Of a stretch of 64,000 bases of DNA, positions 1 to 7,448 are shown in pieces. The notes beneath the pieces are model-generated. The model saw nothing but the letters and a program-made list of their open reading frames with translations, made no database searches and was not told where the DNA came from. The stretch is from the NCBI GenBank assembly GCA_963801105.1, contig CAWDDH010000003.1, positions 1,116,001-1,180,000 of the forward strand, read 5' to 3'. A program made the translations under genes and the position numbers. This DNA is from JAENVU01 sp963801105 (GTDB taxonomy: Bacteria; Actinomycetota; Acidimicrobiia; IMCC26256; JAENVU01). How positions within the stretch are numbered: the first letter of the stretch is position 1; every line of letters begins with the position of its first letter.

Positions 1-145
1 CTTCGTGGAGAACTGCCCGATGGGGCGCCAGGGCGACCCCGAGACCGACATCGGACCGCTCGCGTGGTTCCTCTGCTCGGATGCCTGCCGCTACCTGACC
101 GGCCACACGTTCATGGCCGACGGCGGCGCGTTCATGTGGTCGTGA
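1..145 (+). CDS. SDR family oxidoreductase, C-terminal fragment
   Basis: The frame open from base 2 gives the last 47 residues of a short-chain dehydrogenase/reductase; the 5' part lies outside the window. It ends with the family's typical C-terminus: an FLCSD segment, then a YLTG segment and a DGG motif (MADGGAFMWS), where enoyl-ACP reductase-like and 3-oxoacyl-reductase-like SDRs close the fold around NAD(P)H. The active-site Ser-Tyr-Lys is not in view, so the substrate cannot be named. The TGA at 143-145 overlaps the GTG of the next gene by two bases, which suggests co-transcription with the thioesterase-like gene. Confidence 0.85.
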   Translation, partial: FVENCPMGRQGDPETDIGPLAWFLCSDACRYLTGHTFMADGGAFMWS

Positions 146-627
146 CGCTCGAGGCCACCACCGGGTACCGCTTCGTCCGGCCGGTCACGCTGCTCCCCGA
201 GCACATCGACGGGCAGGGGCACCTGAACAACGCCGCGGTCGCGCGGATCCTGAACGAACTCCGCGTCGAGTACATCTTCGCGGGGCCGGGTCCACGCTGG
301 GGTGAGTACCTGCGCGCGGGTCGGCGCACGGTCGTCGTGCGCGAGCTCCACATCGCGTACGACCGGGAGGCGACGATCGACGACGACCTGGTGGGCTGCG
401 TGCGGGTCTCGGCCCGGCGCGGGAAGGCCAAGATCGTCGAGCAGCGGATCGTCGACGCGGCCCGGGACCTCGTGGTCGCGCGTGCCTGGGCGGTCCAGCT
501 CCTCGTCGAGGAGGGGCTGGTGGTGCCCTTCCCCGAGTTCTACTGGGAGGCCGTCGCACGGGCCGAGGGTCGCGTCCTCGAACCCGAGCCGCGCGCGGCA
601 CCCGCGGAGTGGGGACCGCCGCACTGA
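142..627 (+). CDS. Hotdog-fold acyl-CoA thioesterase-like protein
   Basis: A 161-residue protein starting at GTG 142, chosen because it overlaps the stop of the preceding SDR gene; an upstream in-frame ATG at 64 would lie inside that gene. The N-terminal part has the hotdog thioesterase pattern: a D-x-x-G-H-L-N-N motif (residues about 23-30), where the Asp is the usual catalytic residue of 4-hydroxybenzoyl-CoA thioesterase-like enzymes, followed by the long helix and the RVEY segment. These enzymes hydrolyse acyl-CoA or act in acyl-group metabolism in the cytoplasm. The coupling to an SDR suggests a fatty acid or polyketide-type step. The substrate is unknown. Confidence 0.75.
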   Translation: MTLEATTGYRFVRPVTLLPEHIDGQGHLNNAAVARILNELRVEYIFAGPGPRWGEYLRAGRRTVVVRELHIAYDREATIDDDLVGCVRVSARRGKAKIVEQRIVDAARDLVVARAWAVQLLVEEGLVVPFPEFYWEAVARAEGRVLEPEPRAAPAEWGPPH

Positions 628-711
628 CGAGCGATCGGTCCAGAAGGCGAGGTCCTGGTCGAGCGGCCAGCCGAACGAGGAGATCGCGCTGACGGAGACG
701 CGGTCGTGCAT
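622..711 (-). pseudogene. Remnant of a sugar phosphate isomerase/epimerase N-terminus
   Basis: Reading leftwards from ATG 711-709, about 30 codons encode MHDRVSVSAISSFGWPLDQD followed by LAFWTD. This looks to me like the start of xylose-isomerase-like TIM-barrel (sugar phosphate isomerase/epimerase) proteins. The ATG overlaps the TGA of the SDR gene (TGATG), so it once had, or still has, a coupled start. After about codon 30 the frame only runs antisense through the thioesterase gene and no longer looks like the family. I therefore read it as a 5' fragment left by a deletion or rearrangement at about 620. The family assignment rests on a short stretch. Confidence 0.5.
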
Positions 712-1483
712 CAGCCCAGCACGGCGCCGCGAGCGATGCTCCCGCCACCGTCGAGCGGCAGGTTGGCACCCGTGAGGAACTCGCTCTCGCGGCTCGCGAG
801 GTAGACCGCGGCGTGCGCGACGTCGTCCGCCTCGCCGAGCCGGGTGAGATGCATGTCTTCGAGCCGGGTTCGCCGGTCCACGTCGAGGGTCGCGTCGCGG
901 CGGTCGTTCAGGACGTAGCCGGGGCTGATCGTGTTGGCCCGGATGCCGTTGGCGGCTTCGTCGACCGCGATCGCTCGCGTCAAGCCGTTCAGACCGGCCT
1001 TGCTCGCGATGTACGCCGCGAGCCCGCGGCTGGCGCGTTCGGCCTGGCGCGTCGAGATGTTGACGATCGCGCCGTGCCCGGCCGCGCGGAGGTGCGGGAT
1101 CGCGGCGCGGCACAACCACATCGGGGCCGAGAGGTTCACGCGGAGCGCGGCTTCCCAGGCGTCGGTGGTCAGGTCGGCCACCGCGCCGTCCGCATCGTCG
1201 ACCGCGCTCGCGACCGCGTTGTTCACGAGGACGGTGAGTCCCCCGAGCTGCTCGGCGGCGGAGTCCACGAGCCGGGTGCACTCCGCCTCGACGCCGAGGT
1301 CCGCGAGCGCCACGTGCGCGACGCCTCCCGTCCGGGTGATCGCGGCGGCGACGGCCCCCGCGCGCCGGGGTCCCGACCGGTGACCACCACCGCGGCGCCC
1401 TCGGTCGCGAATCGGCGGACGATCGCCGCCCCGATGCCCGACGTGGAGCCGGTGACGAGAGCCAGCTCCCCCGCGAGTCGCAC
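711..1483 (-). pseudogene. SDR family oxidoreductase, frameshifted
   Basis: Two frames together make one complete SDR. From GTG 1483 the protein reads the Rossmann start VTGSTSGIGAA (TGxxxGIG, NAD(P)-binding) to about GRDPGARG. Then a second frame ending at 711 carries LADLGVE, LVNNAVAS (NNA motif), the catalytic INISTRQ serine region, the YIASK Tyr-x-x-x-Lys pair, and a C-terminal LPLDGG. The frames join at a run of five C on the plus strand (1354-1358). Adding one base there (R-G-A junction) restores about 258 codons. It may be a true pseudogene or a homopolymer sequencing error; the rest of the protein looks under normal constraint. It is the upstream partner of the truncated gene at 711. 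Confidence 0.8.
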
Positions 1484-1513
1484 GCCGCGGAGGCTACCGG
1501 CCGGAAGGACGCT

Positions 1514-1936
1514 TCAGTCGCTGACGCCGGTGGCGCCGCGCCGCTGCAGCGCGTTCCGCAGGCGGACCGCGGCCTCGTCGAGCGACTCGGCCGACGGCGA
1601 TGAATCGGCGTTGGCGAAGCTGAGGTCGCGCTCGGCGTCGATCGGCACGACGTGCAGGTGGACGTGGGGCACCTCGAGCCCGGCCACGATGAGCCCGATC
1701 CGGGTCGGGTCGAAAGCCTCCATCTGCGCCGCGCCGATCGTGTGCGCGACCCGCATGAGGTGGGCGTTGAGCTCCGGCTCGAGGTCGATCCAGTGGTCCA
1801 GCTCGACCCGCGGCACGACCAGGGTGTGCCCCGGGCGGAGCGGGGCGATGGAGAGGAAGGCGACGCAGTCGCCGTCGCGCCAGACGAAGCGGCCGGGCAG
1901 CTCGCCCTCGATGATCCGCGTGAAGATCGTGGCCAC
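1514..1936 (-). CDS. HIT family nucleotide-binding hydrolase
   Basis: A 140-residue cytoplasmic protein with the histidine triad motif HVHLHVVP near residues 91-98, where the central His is the nucleophile in nucleotide phosphoramidate or dinucleoside polyphosphate hydrolysis. The N-terminus (ATIFTRIIEGELPG) and the RPGHTLVVPR segment are typical of the Hint/PKCI branch, and the length is normal for that branch. Translation probably starts at GTG 1936. It lies 9 bases downstream of the membrane protein gene on the same strand, so the two may be co-transcribed, although no functional link is known. The physiological substrate cannot be predicted. Confidence 0.9.
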   Translation of the reverse strand: MATIFTRIIEGELPGRFVWRDGDCVAFLSIAPLRPGHTLVVPRVELDHWIDLEPELNAHLMRVAHTIGAAQMEAFDPTRIGLIVAGLEVPHVHLHVVPIDAERDLSFANADSSPSAESLDEAAVRLRNALQRRGATGVSD

Positions 1937-1945
1937 GGCCGAACT

Positions 1946-3001
1946 CTACGAGCCCGACGGCACCGGCGCGTCGGCCGTGGATCCGGCCCGGACGCCCCGC
2001 CCCGCGCGCAGCCGTCGCGCGCCGAAGATCGCGACGGCCGCGCCCGCACCGAGTGCGAACGCGACGAGCGCCCGCACCGTCGCCGGGTCGAGTCGGGACG
2101 GGATCCACGAGTGCGAGAGCGTCGGGAGCTCGGCGAGCCCGCCCGCGACCACCGCGAACAGACCGGCGAGCACGAGGAGCGGGGCCGAGCTCCAGACCGA
2201 ACGCCGCGAGAGCCAGACCGCGGCGAAGAGGTTCATGGCGATGGCCGCGATCGACGAGGCGCTACCGCCGAGGCGACCGATCGTCGACGAGCTCGAGGAG
2301 GGCCAGCTGCCCCAGAGGTGCACGAGCTCGGCGAGCGCGAGCAGGAACGTCGTCGCGACGAGCGCGGGACGCGTGGCGAGGCGGATGGCCAGCGCGACGG
2401 CCAACGCGAACCCGAGGGCGAGGAGGTAGGAGACCCACGCGTTCGGCGGTGGTTGCCAGACGATGCGGCCGACGATCGCCTCACGCTTTCCGTCGACGCG
2501 CACCGGGATGCGCCACTGCTCGATCAGGTGCGTGCGGTGGGGTGCGCGCTCGACGACCGTCGGCGTGACGCCACCCATCCAGTGCGCGCGGTGGTCGTGC
2601 CAGCGAGCGACCGGTGAGGAGGCGACACGGACCCAGTGGACCCCGCGACCGGACGGGCGGGTCGTCGGGCCGGAAGGGATGCGGGTGCGATTGAGCGCCA
2701 CGGCCGGCGAGTGGGCGTTCTCGAAGACGCCGCGCCGGTCGATGCGCAGGTACGGCTCCTCCTGGTACCCGAGCACGACGACGCGGGCGTTGCCGCCGAC
2801 CCGCACCTCGATCTGCTCGCCGTCGGGACCGGCCGTCGCCTGCACGCCGGTGCGTGCCGGAACGAGGCCCGACACCACGGTGTGGTAGTTGGACGCGGGC
2901 GGAGCATTGGTCGTGTGGGCGCCGGCGGGCGTGGCGAGGCCGAGGGTCACGAGCGTCACCGCGAGCGCGGCCAGCACCCGGACCGCGCGCCGGCGCATCA
3001 C
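1946..3001 (-). CDS. Uncharacterised membrane protein with signal peptide, copper cluster
   Basis: I do not recognise a named family. The 351-residue protein begins with an Arg-rich signal peptide and hydrophobic core ending TPAGA, so the predicted mature protein starts at His29 (H-T-T-N). An extracytoplasmic domain of about 165 residues follows, with further His at 40, 97, 122 and a W-H-D-H-R-A-H cluster at 134-140. Then come five hydrophobic segments (about residues 195-215, 218-238, 250-268, 272-292 and 310-335) and a basic tail. GTG 3001 or ATG 2998 can serve as the start. It is divergent from a CopC-CopD gene, and its predicted N-terminal His and His-rich domain suggest metal, perhaps copper, binding. 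That function is an inference from context. Confidence 0.7.
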   Translation of the reverse strand: MMRRRAVRVLAALAVTLVTLGLATPAGAHTTNAPPASNYHTVVSGLVPARTGVQATAGPDGEQIEVRVGGNARVVVLGYQEEPYLRIDRRGVFENAHSPAVALNRTRIPSGPTTRPSGRGVHWVRVASSPVARWHDHRAHWMGGVTPTVVERAPHRTHLIEQWRIPVRVDGKREAIVGRIVWQPPPNAWVSYLLALGFALAVALAIRLATRPALVATTFLLALAELVHLWGSWPSSSSSTIGRLGGSASSIAAIAMNLFAAVWLSRRSVWSSAPLLVLAGLFAVVAGGLAELPTLSHSWIPSRLDPATVRALVAFALGAGAAVAIFGARRLRAGRGVRAGSTADAPVPSGS

Positions 3002-3155
3002 GGTCGCGCCGCGGCCGGAGCGTCGAGAGTCCGGCCGGTACCCCGGTCACGAGGCGTGCACGCATCGTCCACGTGACCGCACGCTAGCGGTGGCCCGGCG
3101 GGGCTTCTCGGGCGCGGGGTGGAACTTTTCCGGGTTCCTGAGCGACCATACGGCG
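3002..3155. promoter_or_regulatory. Divergent promoter region of the copper cluster
   Basis: This 154-base gap separates two divergent copper-type genes and must hold both promoters. Just before the copCD start there is an AT-richer patch with an imperfect inverted repeat, GGAAC (3121-3125) and GTTCC (3134-3138), that could be an operator. I cannot assign a regulator and see no convincing -35/-10 pair. Confidence 0.35.
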
Positions 3156-5048
3156 ATGGACGTCCCTCATCGGTCGATCGCGGCCCCCGTCGGCGCGCCT
3201 CGCCGCGCGCGCGTTGGCTCCCACCGTCCCCCGACTCGCGGCAGAGGTCGAGGCGTCGGGTCGCGGCTGATCGTGTTCGGATCGGCCGTCGGCGCGATCC
3301 TGTTCGCGCTCGCATCGCCCGCGTTCGCGCATGCGGTGCTGGAGTCCACTGACCCGTCACCGGGCGCGACCGTCGCTACTGCGCCACGAGCGATCACGCT
3401 GACCTTCAGTGAGGCGGTCGACGTCCAACCGGGGTTCATCCGGGTGCTCGACGGCACGGGGTCCGACGTCTCGATCGGCGATCCGAAGCATCCGGCCGGG
3501 CGGAACAACGTCGTCACGGTCTCGGCACCGAAGCTCGCGAAGGGGCTCTACGCGGTGGCGTGGCGCGCGGTGTCGGCCGACTCGCACCCCGTGCAGGGTG
3601 CGTTCACCTTCGGGGTCGGAGCCGCGGGCACCGGGCGGGCCGCCGACGCGTTGGCGGCGCAGGCGAGCGCGGGGAGCGCGGGAGATCACGTCGTCGGGGT
3701 GCTGCTCGGCGCGATGCGCTTCGGCGTGTTCGTGGGGCTCGCGCTCCTCATCGGGGTGGGCTGGTTCTGCGCGTGGCTCTGGCCGGAGGGTCGCGCCACC
3801 CGCCGGGCGCGCCGGGTGATCTGGGGTGCCATGGCGCTCACCGGGGGCGCCACCGTGCTCGGCTTCCTGCTCCAGGGGCCGTACTCCTCGGGCGGAGGCG
3901 TGGCCGACGCGTTCTCCTCGGGCCAGATGTCCGCGGTGTGGGACACCCGCTTCGGCAAGGTGTGGGCGCTGCGCTTCGCGATCCTCGTGGTGGCCGCGGT
4001 GCTGGTGCGGATCATGCTGCGCCGGCGGGACGACCTGCCCACCTGGTGGTTCGACGCCGCGGGTGTCACCGCCCTGGCCCTCGCCGCGACCCCGGGCGTC
4101 GCAGGGCACCCGACGACGGGGCGCTGGGTGACGATCGCGATCCCGGCCGACGCGCTGCACGTCCTCGCCATGGCGATCTGGCTCGGTGGGCTCGTCGGGC
4201 TCGTGCTCGCGCACTCCGACCGCGACCGCTTCGCGGCGGTGGCAGCCCGGTTCTCGGGCGTGGCGCTCGGCGCGGTGGCGGTGATCGTGGTCACCGGCAC
4301 GTTCCAGGTGGTGCGCCAGGTTCCCGCGCTCGGCGATCTGTGGAACACCGACTACGGCCGCCTCCTGCTCGCCAAGCTGGTGTTCTTCGCGCTGCTCCTC
4401 GGGCTCGCGACGTGGAGCCGCCGGGTGGTCCACGGGGGGCTCGCGATCCCGCTCGGCCGCGGGGCCGCCCCGGGGCCGCCGGCCGAGGGGGCGGCGACGG
4501 CGATGGCCGCGGGCACCGATCCCGCCGAGCCGGGGGGTGGGGTCGCGACCCTCGTGCGCACCCGGGTCCCGGCCCCCGGCGGCCCCGACGACGGACCACC
4601 GCCCTCGGTGGGCTCCCATCTGGTGCGGGGCGTCTGGGGCGAGCTCGCGCTCGGGGCCGTCGTGCTCGCGCTGACGGCGGTGCTGGTCAACACCGCTCCG
4701 CCCCGGGACGTGGTCGCGTCGGGGCCGGCCCAGGCCGTGCTCGACGCGGGCAGCGTGCGCTTCGACACGTTCTTCGTGCCGGCGAAGTCGGGCGCGGACA
4801 ACGAGCTGCACGTCACGGTGCTCAAGCCGAACGGGCTGCCCCGCGAGGTGACCGAGCTCGACGCCACGCTCGAGAACACCGACCGCGGGATCCCGCCCAT
4901 CAAGATCCCCCTCGACAAGATCGGCGTCGGTCACTACATCGGTCAGAAGGTCGCGGTGCCCTTCCCGGGCCGCTGGACCTTCACGATCACCGCGTTCGTG
5001 ACCGACGTGAAGTCCGAGACCGCCACACTCGACGTGAACGTCGGATGA
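3156..5048 (+). CDS. CopC-CopD fusion, copper uptake/resistance membrane protein
   Basis: The ATG at 3156 gives 630 residues. Residues 1-58 form a basic leader and signal segment ending SPAFA, with mature His59 as expected for CopC, whose Cu(II) site uses the N-terminal His. The CopC domain (about 59-155) shows LESTDPSPGA, the ITLTFSE strand and the D-S-H-P motif. From about 175 to 420 a CopD-type region has roughly eight hydrophobic segments. A linker rich in Gly/Pro/Ala and one more transmembrane segment follow. The last 100 residues form an extracytoplasmic beta domain resembling YtkA/FixH-like modules. CopC-CopD proteins bind and move copper across the membrane. ycnI follows 56 bases downstream. 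Confidence 0.88.
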   Translation: MDVPHRSIAAPVGAPRRARVGSHRPPTRGRGRGVGSRLIVFGSAVGAILFALASPAFAHAVLESTDPSPGATVATAPRAITLTFSEAVDVQPGFIRVLDGTGSDVSIGDPKHPAGRNNVVTVSAPKLAKGLYAVAWRAVSADSHPVQGAFTFGVGAAGTGRAADALAAQASAGSAGDHVVGVLLGAMRFGVFVGLALLIGVGWFCAWLWPEGRATRRARRVIWGAMALTGGATVLGFLLQGPYSSGGGVADAFSSGQMSAVWDTRFGKVWALRFAILVVAAVLVRIMLRRRDDLPTWWFDAAGVTALALAATPGVAGHPTTGRWVTIAIPADALHVLAMAIWLGGLVGLVLAHSDRDRFAAVAARFSGVALGAVAVIVVTGTFQVVRQVPALGDLWNTDYGRLLLAKLVFFALLLGLATWSRRVVHGGLAIPLGRGAAPGPPAEGAATAMAAGTDPAEPGGGVATLVRTRVPAPGGPDDGPPPSVGSHLVRGVWGELALGAVVLALTAVLVNTAPPRDVVASGPAQAVLDAGSVRFDTFFVPAKSGADNELHVTVLKPNGLPREVTELDATLENTDRGIPPIKIPLDKIGVGHYIGQKVAVPFPGRWTFTITAFVTDVKSETATLDVNVG

Positions 5049-5104
5049 GACCGGTCGCCGATGATGTGCCCGTACCGGGCGTACCCAGCCAAAGGAGACA
5101 CCCC

Positions 5105-5740
5105 ATGATCCGCAAGTCCGCCCTCGCCGTGGCAGCGTTCGCCGTCGTGCTGCTCGCCTTCCCGATGCTCGCGGGCGCTCACGTCGAGATCGAGCCGGAC
5201 GGCACGCTCGCCGCCGACGGGACCATGAAGGCGACCCTCCACGTGCCCAACGAGTGCGAGGGGTCCTCGACCACGAGCGTCGACCTCAACTTCCCGGCGA
5301 CTCCCGAGCTCACGACCGTCGAGGTGACCCCGGTCGACGGCTGGACGTTCACCGACACGACCGATCCGCAGTCGAACGCGGTGACCAAGCTCACGCTCAC
5401 CGGCACGCTCTCGGGGAGCGACGAGCAGCCCTTCGTCCTGACGCTCGCGCCGATCCCGGCGACCACGGACTCGCTCTCGTTCACTGCCCTCCAGACCTGC
5501 GCGAACGGCGACGTCATCCGCTGGGTGCAGCCGACGCCTCCCGGCGGCGAGGAGCCCGAGCACCCGGCACCGGTGCTCGAGATCAAATCCTCGTCGTCAG
5601 CGTCGTCGACCACGACCACTGCGCCCTCGGCGAAGAAGTCCGACGACTCCAGCAGCTCCACCGGGGTGATCCTCGGTGTCGTCGCCGCGGTCGTCGTGAT
5701 CGGGGGCGGTGCGCTGATCCTGATGCGCCGGAAGCGGTAG
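5105..5740 (+). CDS. ycnI: YcnI-like (DUF1775) copper-associated membrane-anchored protein
   Basis: A 211-residue protein with a strong ribosome site (AAAGGAGA, 5091-5098) before ATG 5105. A signal peptide ends MLAGA and the predicted mature protein starts with His26 (HVEIEP), the residue that forms the mono-histidine copper brace reported for Bacillus YcnI. The DUF1775 domain spans about residues 26-155 with a conserved GWTF segment. A Ser/Thr/Pro-rich linker and a C-terminal transmembrane anchor ending in basic residues follow; there is no LPxTG motif. Placed after copCD, it probably acts as an outer-face copper chaperone. The 3' end is followed by a strong hairpin. Confidence 0.88.
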   Translation: MIRKSALAVAAFAVVLLAFPMLAGAHVEIEPDGTLAADGTMKATLHVPNECEGSSTTSVDLNFPATPELTTVEVTPVDGWTFTDTTDPQSNAVTKLTLTGTLSGSDEQPFVLTLAPIPATTDSLSFTALQTCANGDVIRWVQPTPPGGEEPEHPAPVLEIKSSSSASSTTTTAPSAKKSDDSSSSTGVILGVVAAVVVIGGGALILMRRKR

Positions 5741-5756
5741 GCGCCCTCCGCGCCGG

Positions 5757-5787
5757 GCGGCCGGGCGCGCGCTGGTCGCCCGGCCGC
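5757..5787 (+). terminator. Hairpin terminator after ycnI
   Basis: An 11-bp perfect stem, GCGGCCGGGCG (5757-5767) pairing with CGCCCGGCCGC (5777-5787), has a 9-base loop. It starts 17 bases after the ycnI stop. There is no U-tract, as is common in GC-rich actinobacteria. Confidence 0.65.
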
Positions 5788-5810
5788 GAGGGCGGGTAGA
5801 CACCACGGCA

Positions 5811-6593
5811 ATGGATGAGTTCGCCGCGCTCGTAGCCGACCCGGAGCACCAACCGCCCCTCGACGAGGCGGCGCTCCTGATCGCCGCGATCGCGACGGGT
5901 GCCGATGTCGACGCCGGCCTCACCCGGCTCGACGATCTGGCGGGCGGCGCGCTGGCGTTCCCGGACGCACAGACCGTCCCGGGGTTGGCGCGCGTGCTCT
6001 TCGTCGACTGGTCCTTCGCGGGCAACGTCGAGGACTACGGCGACCCCCGCAACTCGTTCCTCCCCGACGTGATGGACAGGAGGCTCGGGCTGCCGATCAC
6101 GCTCAGCGTGCTGATGATCGAGGTCGGCCGCCGGATCGGGGTGCACCTGCACGGCGTCGGCATGCCCGGGCACTTCCTCGTCGGCGTCGACGACGCGGGC
6201 GACCAGTTCGTCGACCCCTTCCACGCGGGCGCCCTGCTCGACCCGGCCGGTGCGCAGCGCCGGTTCGTCGAGGTCCACGGCCCCGCGGCGCCGTTCTCCC
6301 CGGCCTACCTGGCGCCGACGACCACTCGGACGATCCTGCTCCGGATCCTGACCAACCTCGAGCACACCTACGTCGCCCGGCGCGCCCCCGACGCCCGCTG
6401 GGTCGCCCATCTCCGGCTCGCCTTCCCGGAGCTCCCCGACCCCGCCCGGGTGGCCGCGGCCGAGGTCCTCGCGTCGGTCGGTGCATCCGACGAGGCCGCG
6501 GTCGTGCTGGAGGAGCTCGCCGACCGCGCCGAGGAGTCCACGATCGAGTCGCTGCGCCAGCGGGCCCTCGCGTACCGCGCCCGGTCCAACTGA
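5811..6593 (+). CDS. SirB1/transglutaminase-like family protein
   Basis: The 260-residue protein matches the SirB1 (YchA-like) family. An N-terminal helical region leads to the RNSFLPDVMDRRLGLPITLS core (about residues 81-100), in which the N-S-x-L and G-x-P-I-x-L-S elements are characteristic. The V-G-M-P-G-H-F motif (about 117-123) and the D-P-F segment (about 138-140) supply the His and Asp expected of a transglutaminase-like fold. A helical C-terminus replaces the TPR found in some members. The role of this family is not established. The next gene starts two bases after its stop, so the two are very likely co-transcribed. Confidence 0.8.
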   Translation: MDEFAALVADPEHQPPLDEAALLIAAIATGADVDAGLTRLDDLAGGALAFPDAQTVPGLARVLFVDWSFAGNVEDYGDPRNSFLPDVMDRRLGLPITLSVLMIEVGRRIGVHLHGVGMPGHFLVGVDDAGDQFVDPFHAGALLDPAGAQRRFVEVHGPAAPFSPAYLAPTTTRTILLRILTNLEHTYVARRAPDARWVAHLRLAFPELPDPARVAAAEVLASVGASDEAAVVLEELADRAEESTIESLRQRALAYRARSN

Positions 6594-6594
6594 C

Positions 6595-7215
6595 GTGTCC
6601 GTCGAGCTCGCGATGTTCCCGCTCGGGACCACGCTCGTGCCCCATCAGCTGCTGCCCCTGCGGGTCTTCGAGCCTCGCTACCGCGCGCTCGTGGACGACT
6701 GCCTCGACGGCGACCGTCGGTTCGGCGTGGTCCTCATCGAGCGCGGCTCGGAGGTGGGTGGCGGCGACGTGCGCTTCGCGGTGGGCACCGTCGGGCGGAT
6801 CCTCGATGTCGCCGAGCTTCCCGACGGCCACGTCGGCCTCGCGGTCACGGGGACCGAGCGGTTCCGGGTGACCCGGTGGCTCGACGACGACCCCTACCCC
6901 CGCGCCGAGGTCGAGCTCCTGGACGACGCCGCGGGCGATGTCGACGGCGCCGCCGTCGCCCGCCGCGACGGTGCGGTGCGGGCAGCCTTCGAACGGGTCG
7001 TCGACGCGGCGCGCGCGCTCGGCGCGGAGATTCCTCCCGGCCTCGCCCTGGCCGAGGACCCGGCGCGGGCGGCGTGGGACGCGGTCGCCATGGCGCCGAT
7101 CGGTCCCCTCGATGTCGTCGCGATCCTCGGAGAGGACGACCCGGGCCGGCGCGCGGACCGGATCGTGGCCGCCCTCGCCGACGCCGCCGAGCTCCTGGAG
7201 CTCCGGCTGGCGTGA
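6595..7215 (+). CDS. LON substrate-binding domain protein
   Basis: A 206-residue protein consisting of the Lon N-terminal (LON) domain alone: MFPLGTTLVPHQLLPLRVFE at the start (FPL-x-x-x-L-x-P-x-x-x-L-P-L-x-x-F-E pattern), then RYRALVDDCL and the G-T-V-G-R-I strand. There is no AAA+ or protease domain, so it is not a protease; stand-alone LON proteins are thought to bind peptides or act as adaptors. GTG 6595, one base after the upstream stop, is the natural start; a longer frame from 6481 would overlap the SirB1-like gene. Its molecular role is unknown. Confidence 0.85.
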   Translation: MSVELAMFPLGTTLVPHQLLPLRVFEPRYRALVDDCLDGDRRFGVVLIERGSEVGGGDVRFAVGTVGRILDVAELPDGHVGLAVTGTERFRVTRWLDDDPYPRAEVELLDDAAGDVDGAAVARRDGAVRAAFERVVDAARALGAEIPPGLALAEDPARAAWDAVAMAPIGPLDVVAILGEDDPGRRADRIVAALADAAELLELRLA

Positions 7216-7251
7216 CGGCGCTTCGGCCGACCCACCCCGGCGGCGCACCGC

Positions 7252-7257
7252 TATCGT
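7252..7257 (+). promoter_or_regulatory. -10 box TATCGT of a probably leaderless transcript
   Basis: TATCGT lies 8 bases before the ATG at 7266. At this spacing transcription would start at or next to the start codon, giving a leaderless mRNA. Several genes in this window share the arrangement. Confidence 0.45.
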
Positions 7258-7265
7258 CGCCGGCC

Positions 7266-7448
7266 ATGGAGTCAGACGTCCCCGAGTCCGTCGAGCCGGC
7301 CGAGCTGGTCGCGCCCGATCTCACGACGCTCGACGAGCTCGAGGCCGAGCTGGCCGAGATCGAGCGTTCGATCGAGCGGATCGAGTCGGGGGAGACCGAG
7401 CCGGAGGGGCCGCTACAGTCCGGCCCGCCGCCACGAGAGGAGCACGCG
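7266..7448 (+). other. In-frame 61-codon leader upstream of the MaoC gene
   Basis: From ATG 7266 the frame stays open into the MaoC-like gene and would add 61 residues. The peptide is acidic and helical, with a LDELEAELAEIERSIERIES segment resembling the coiled coil of DksA/TraR-type proteins, but the zinc-finger half is absent. Either a 344-residue fusion is made, or two starts are used. A TACAGT -10 box (7414-7419) and a GAGAGGAG ribosome site just before ATG 7449 favour a separate start for the MaoC protein. Confidence 0.45.
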
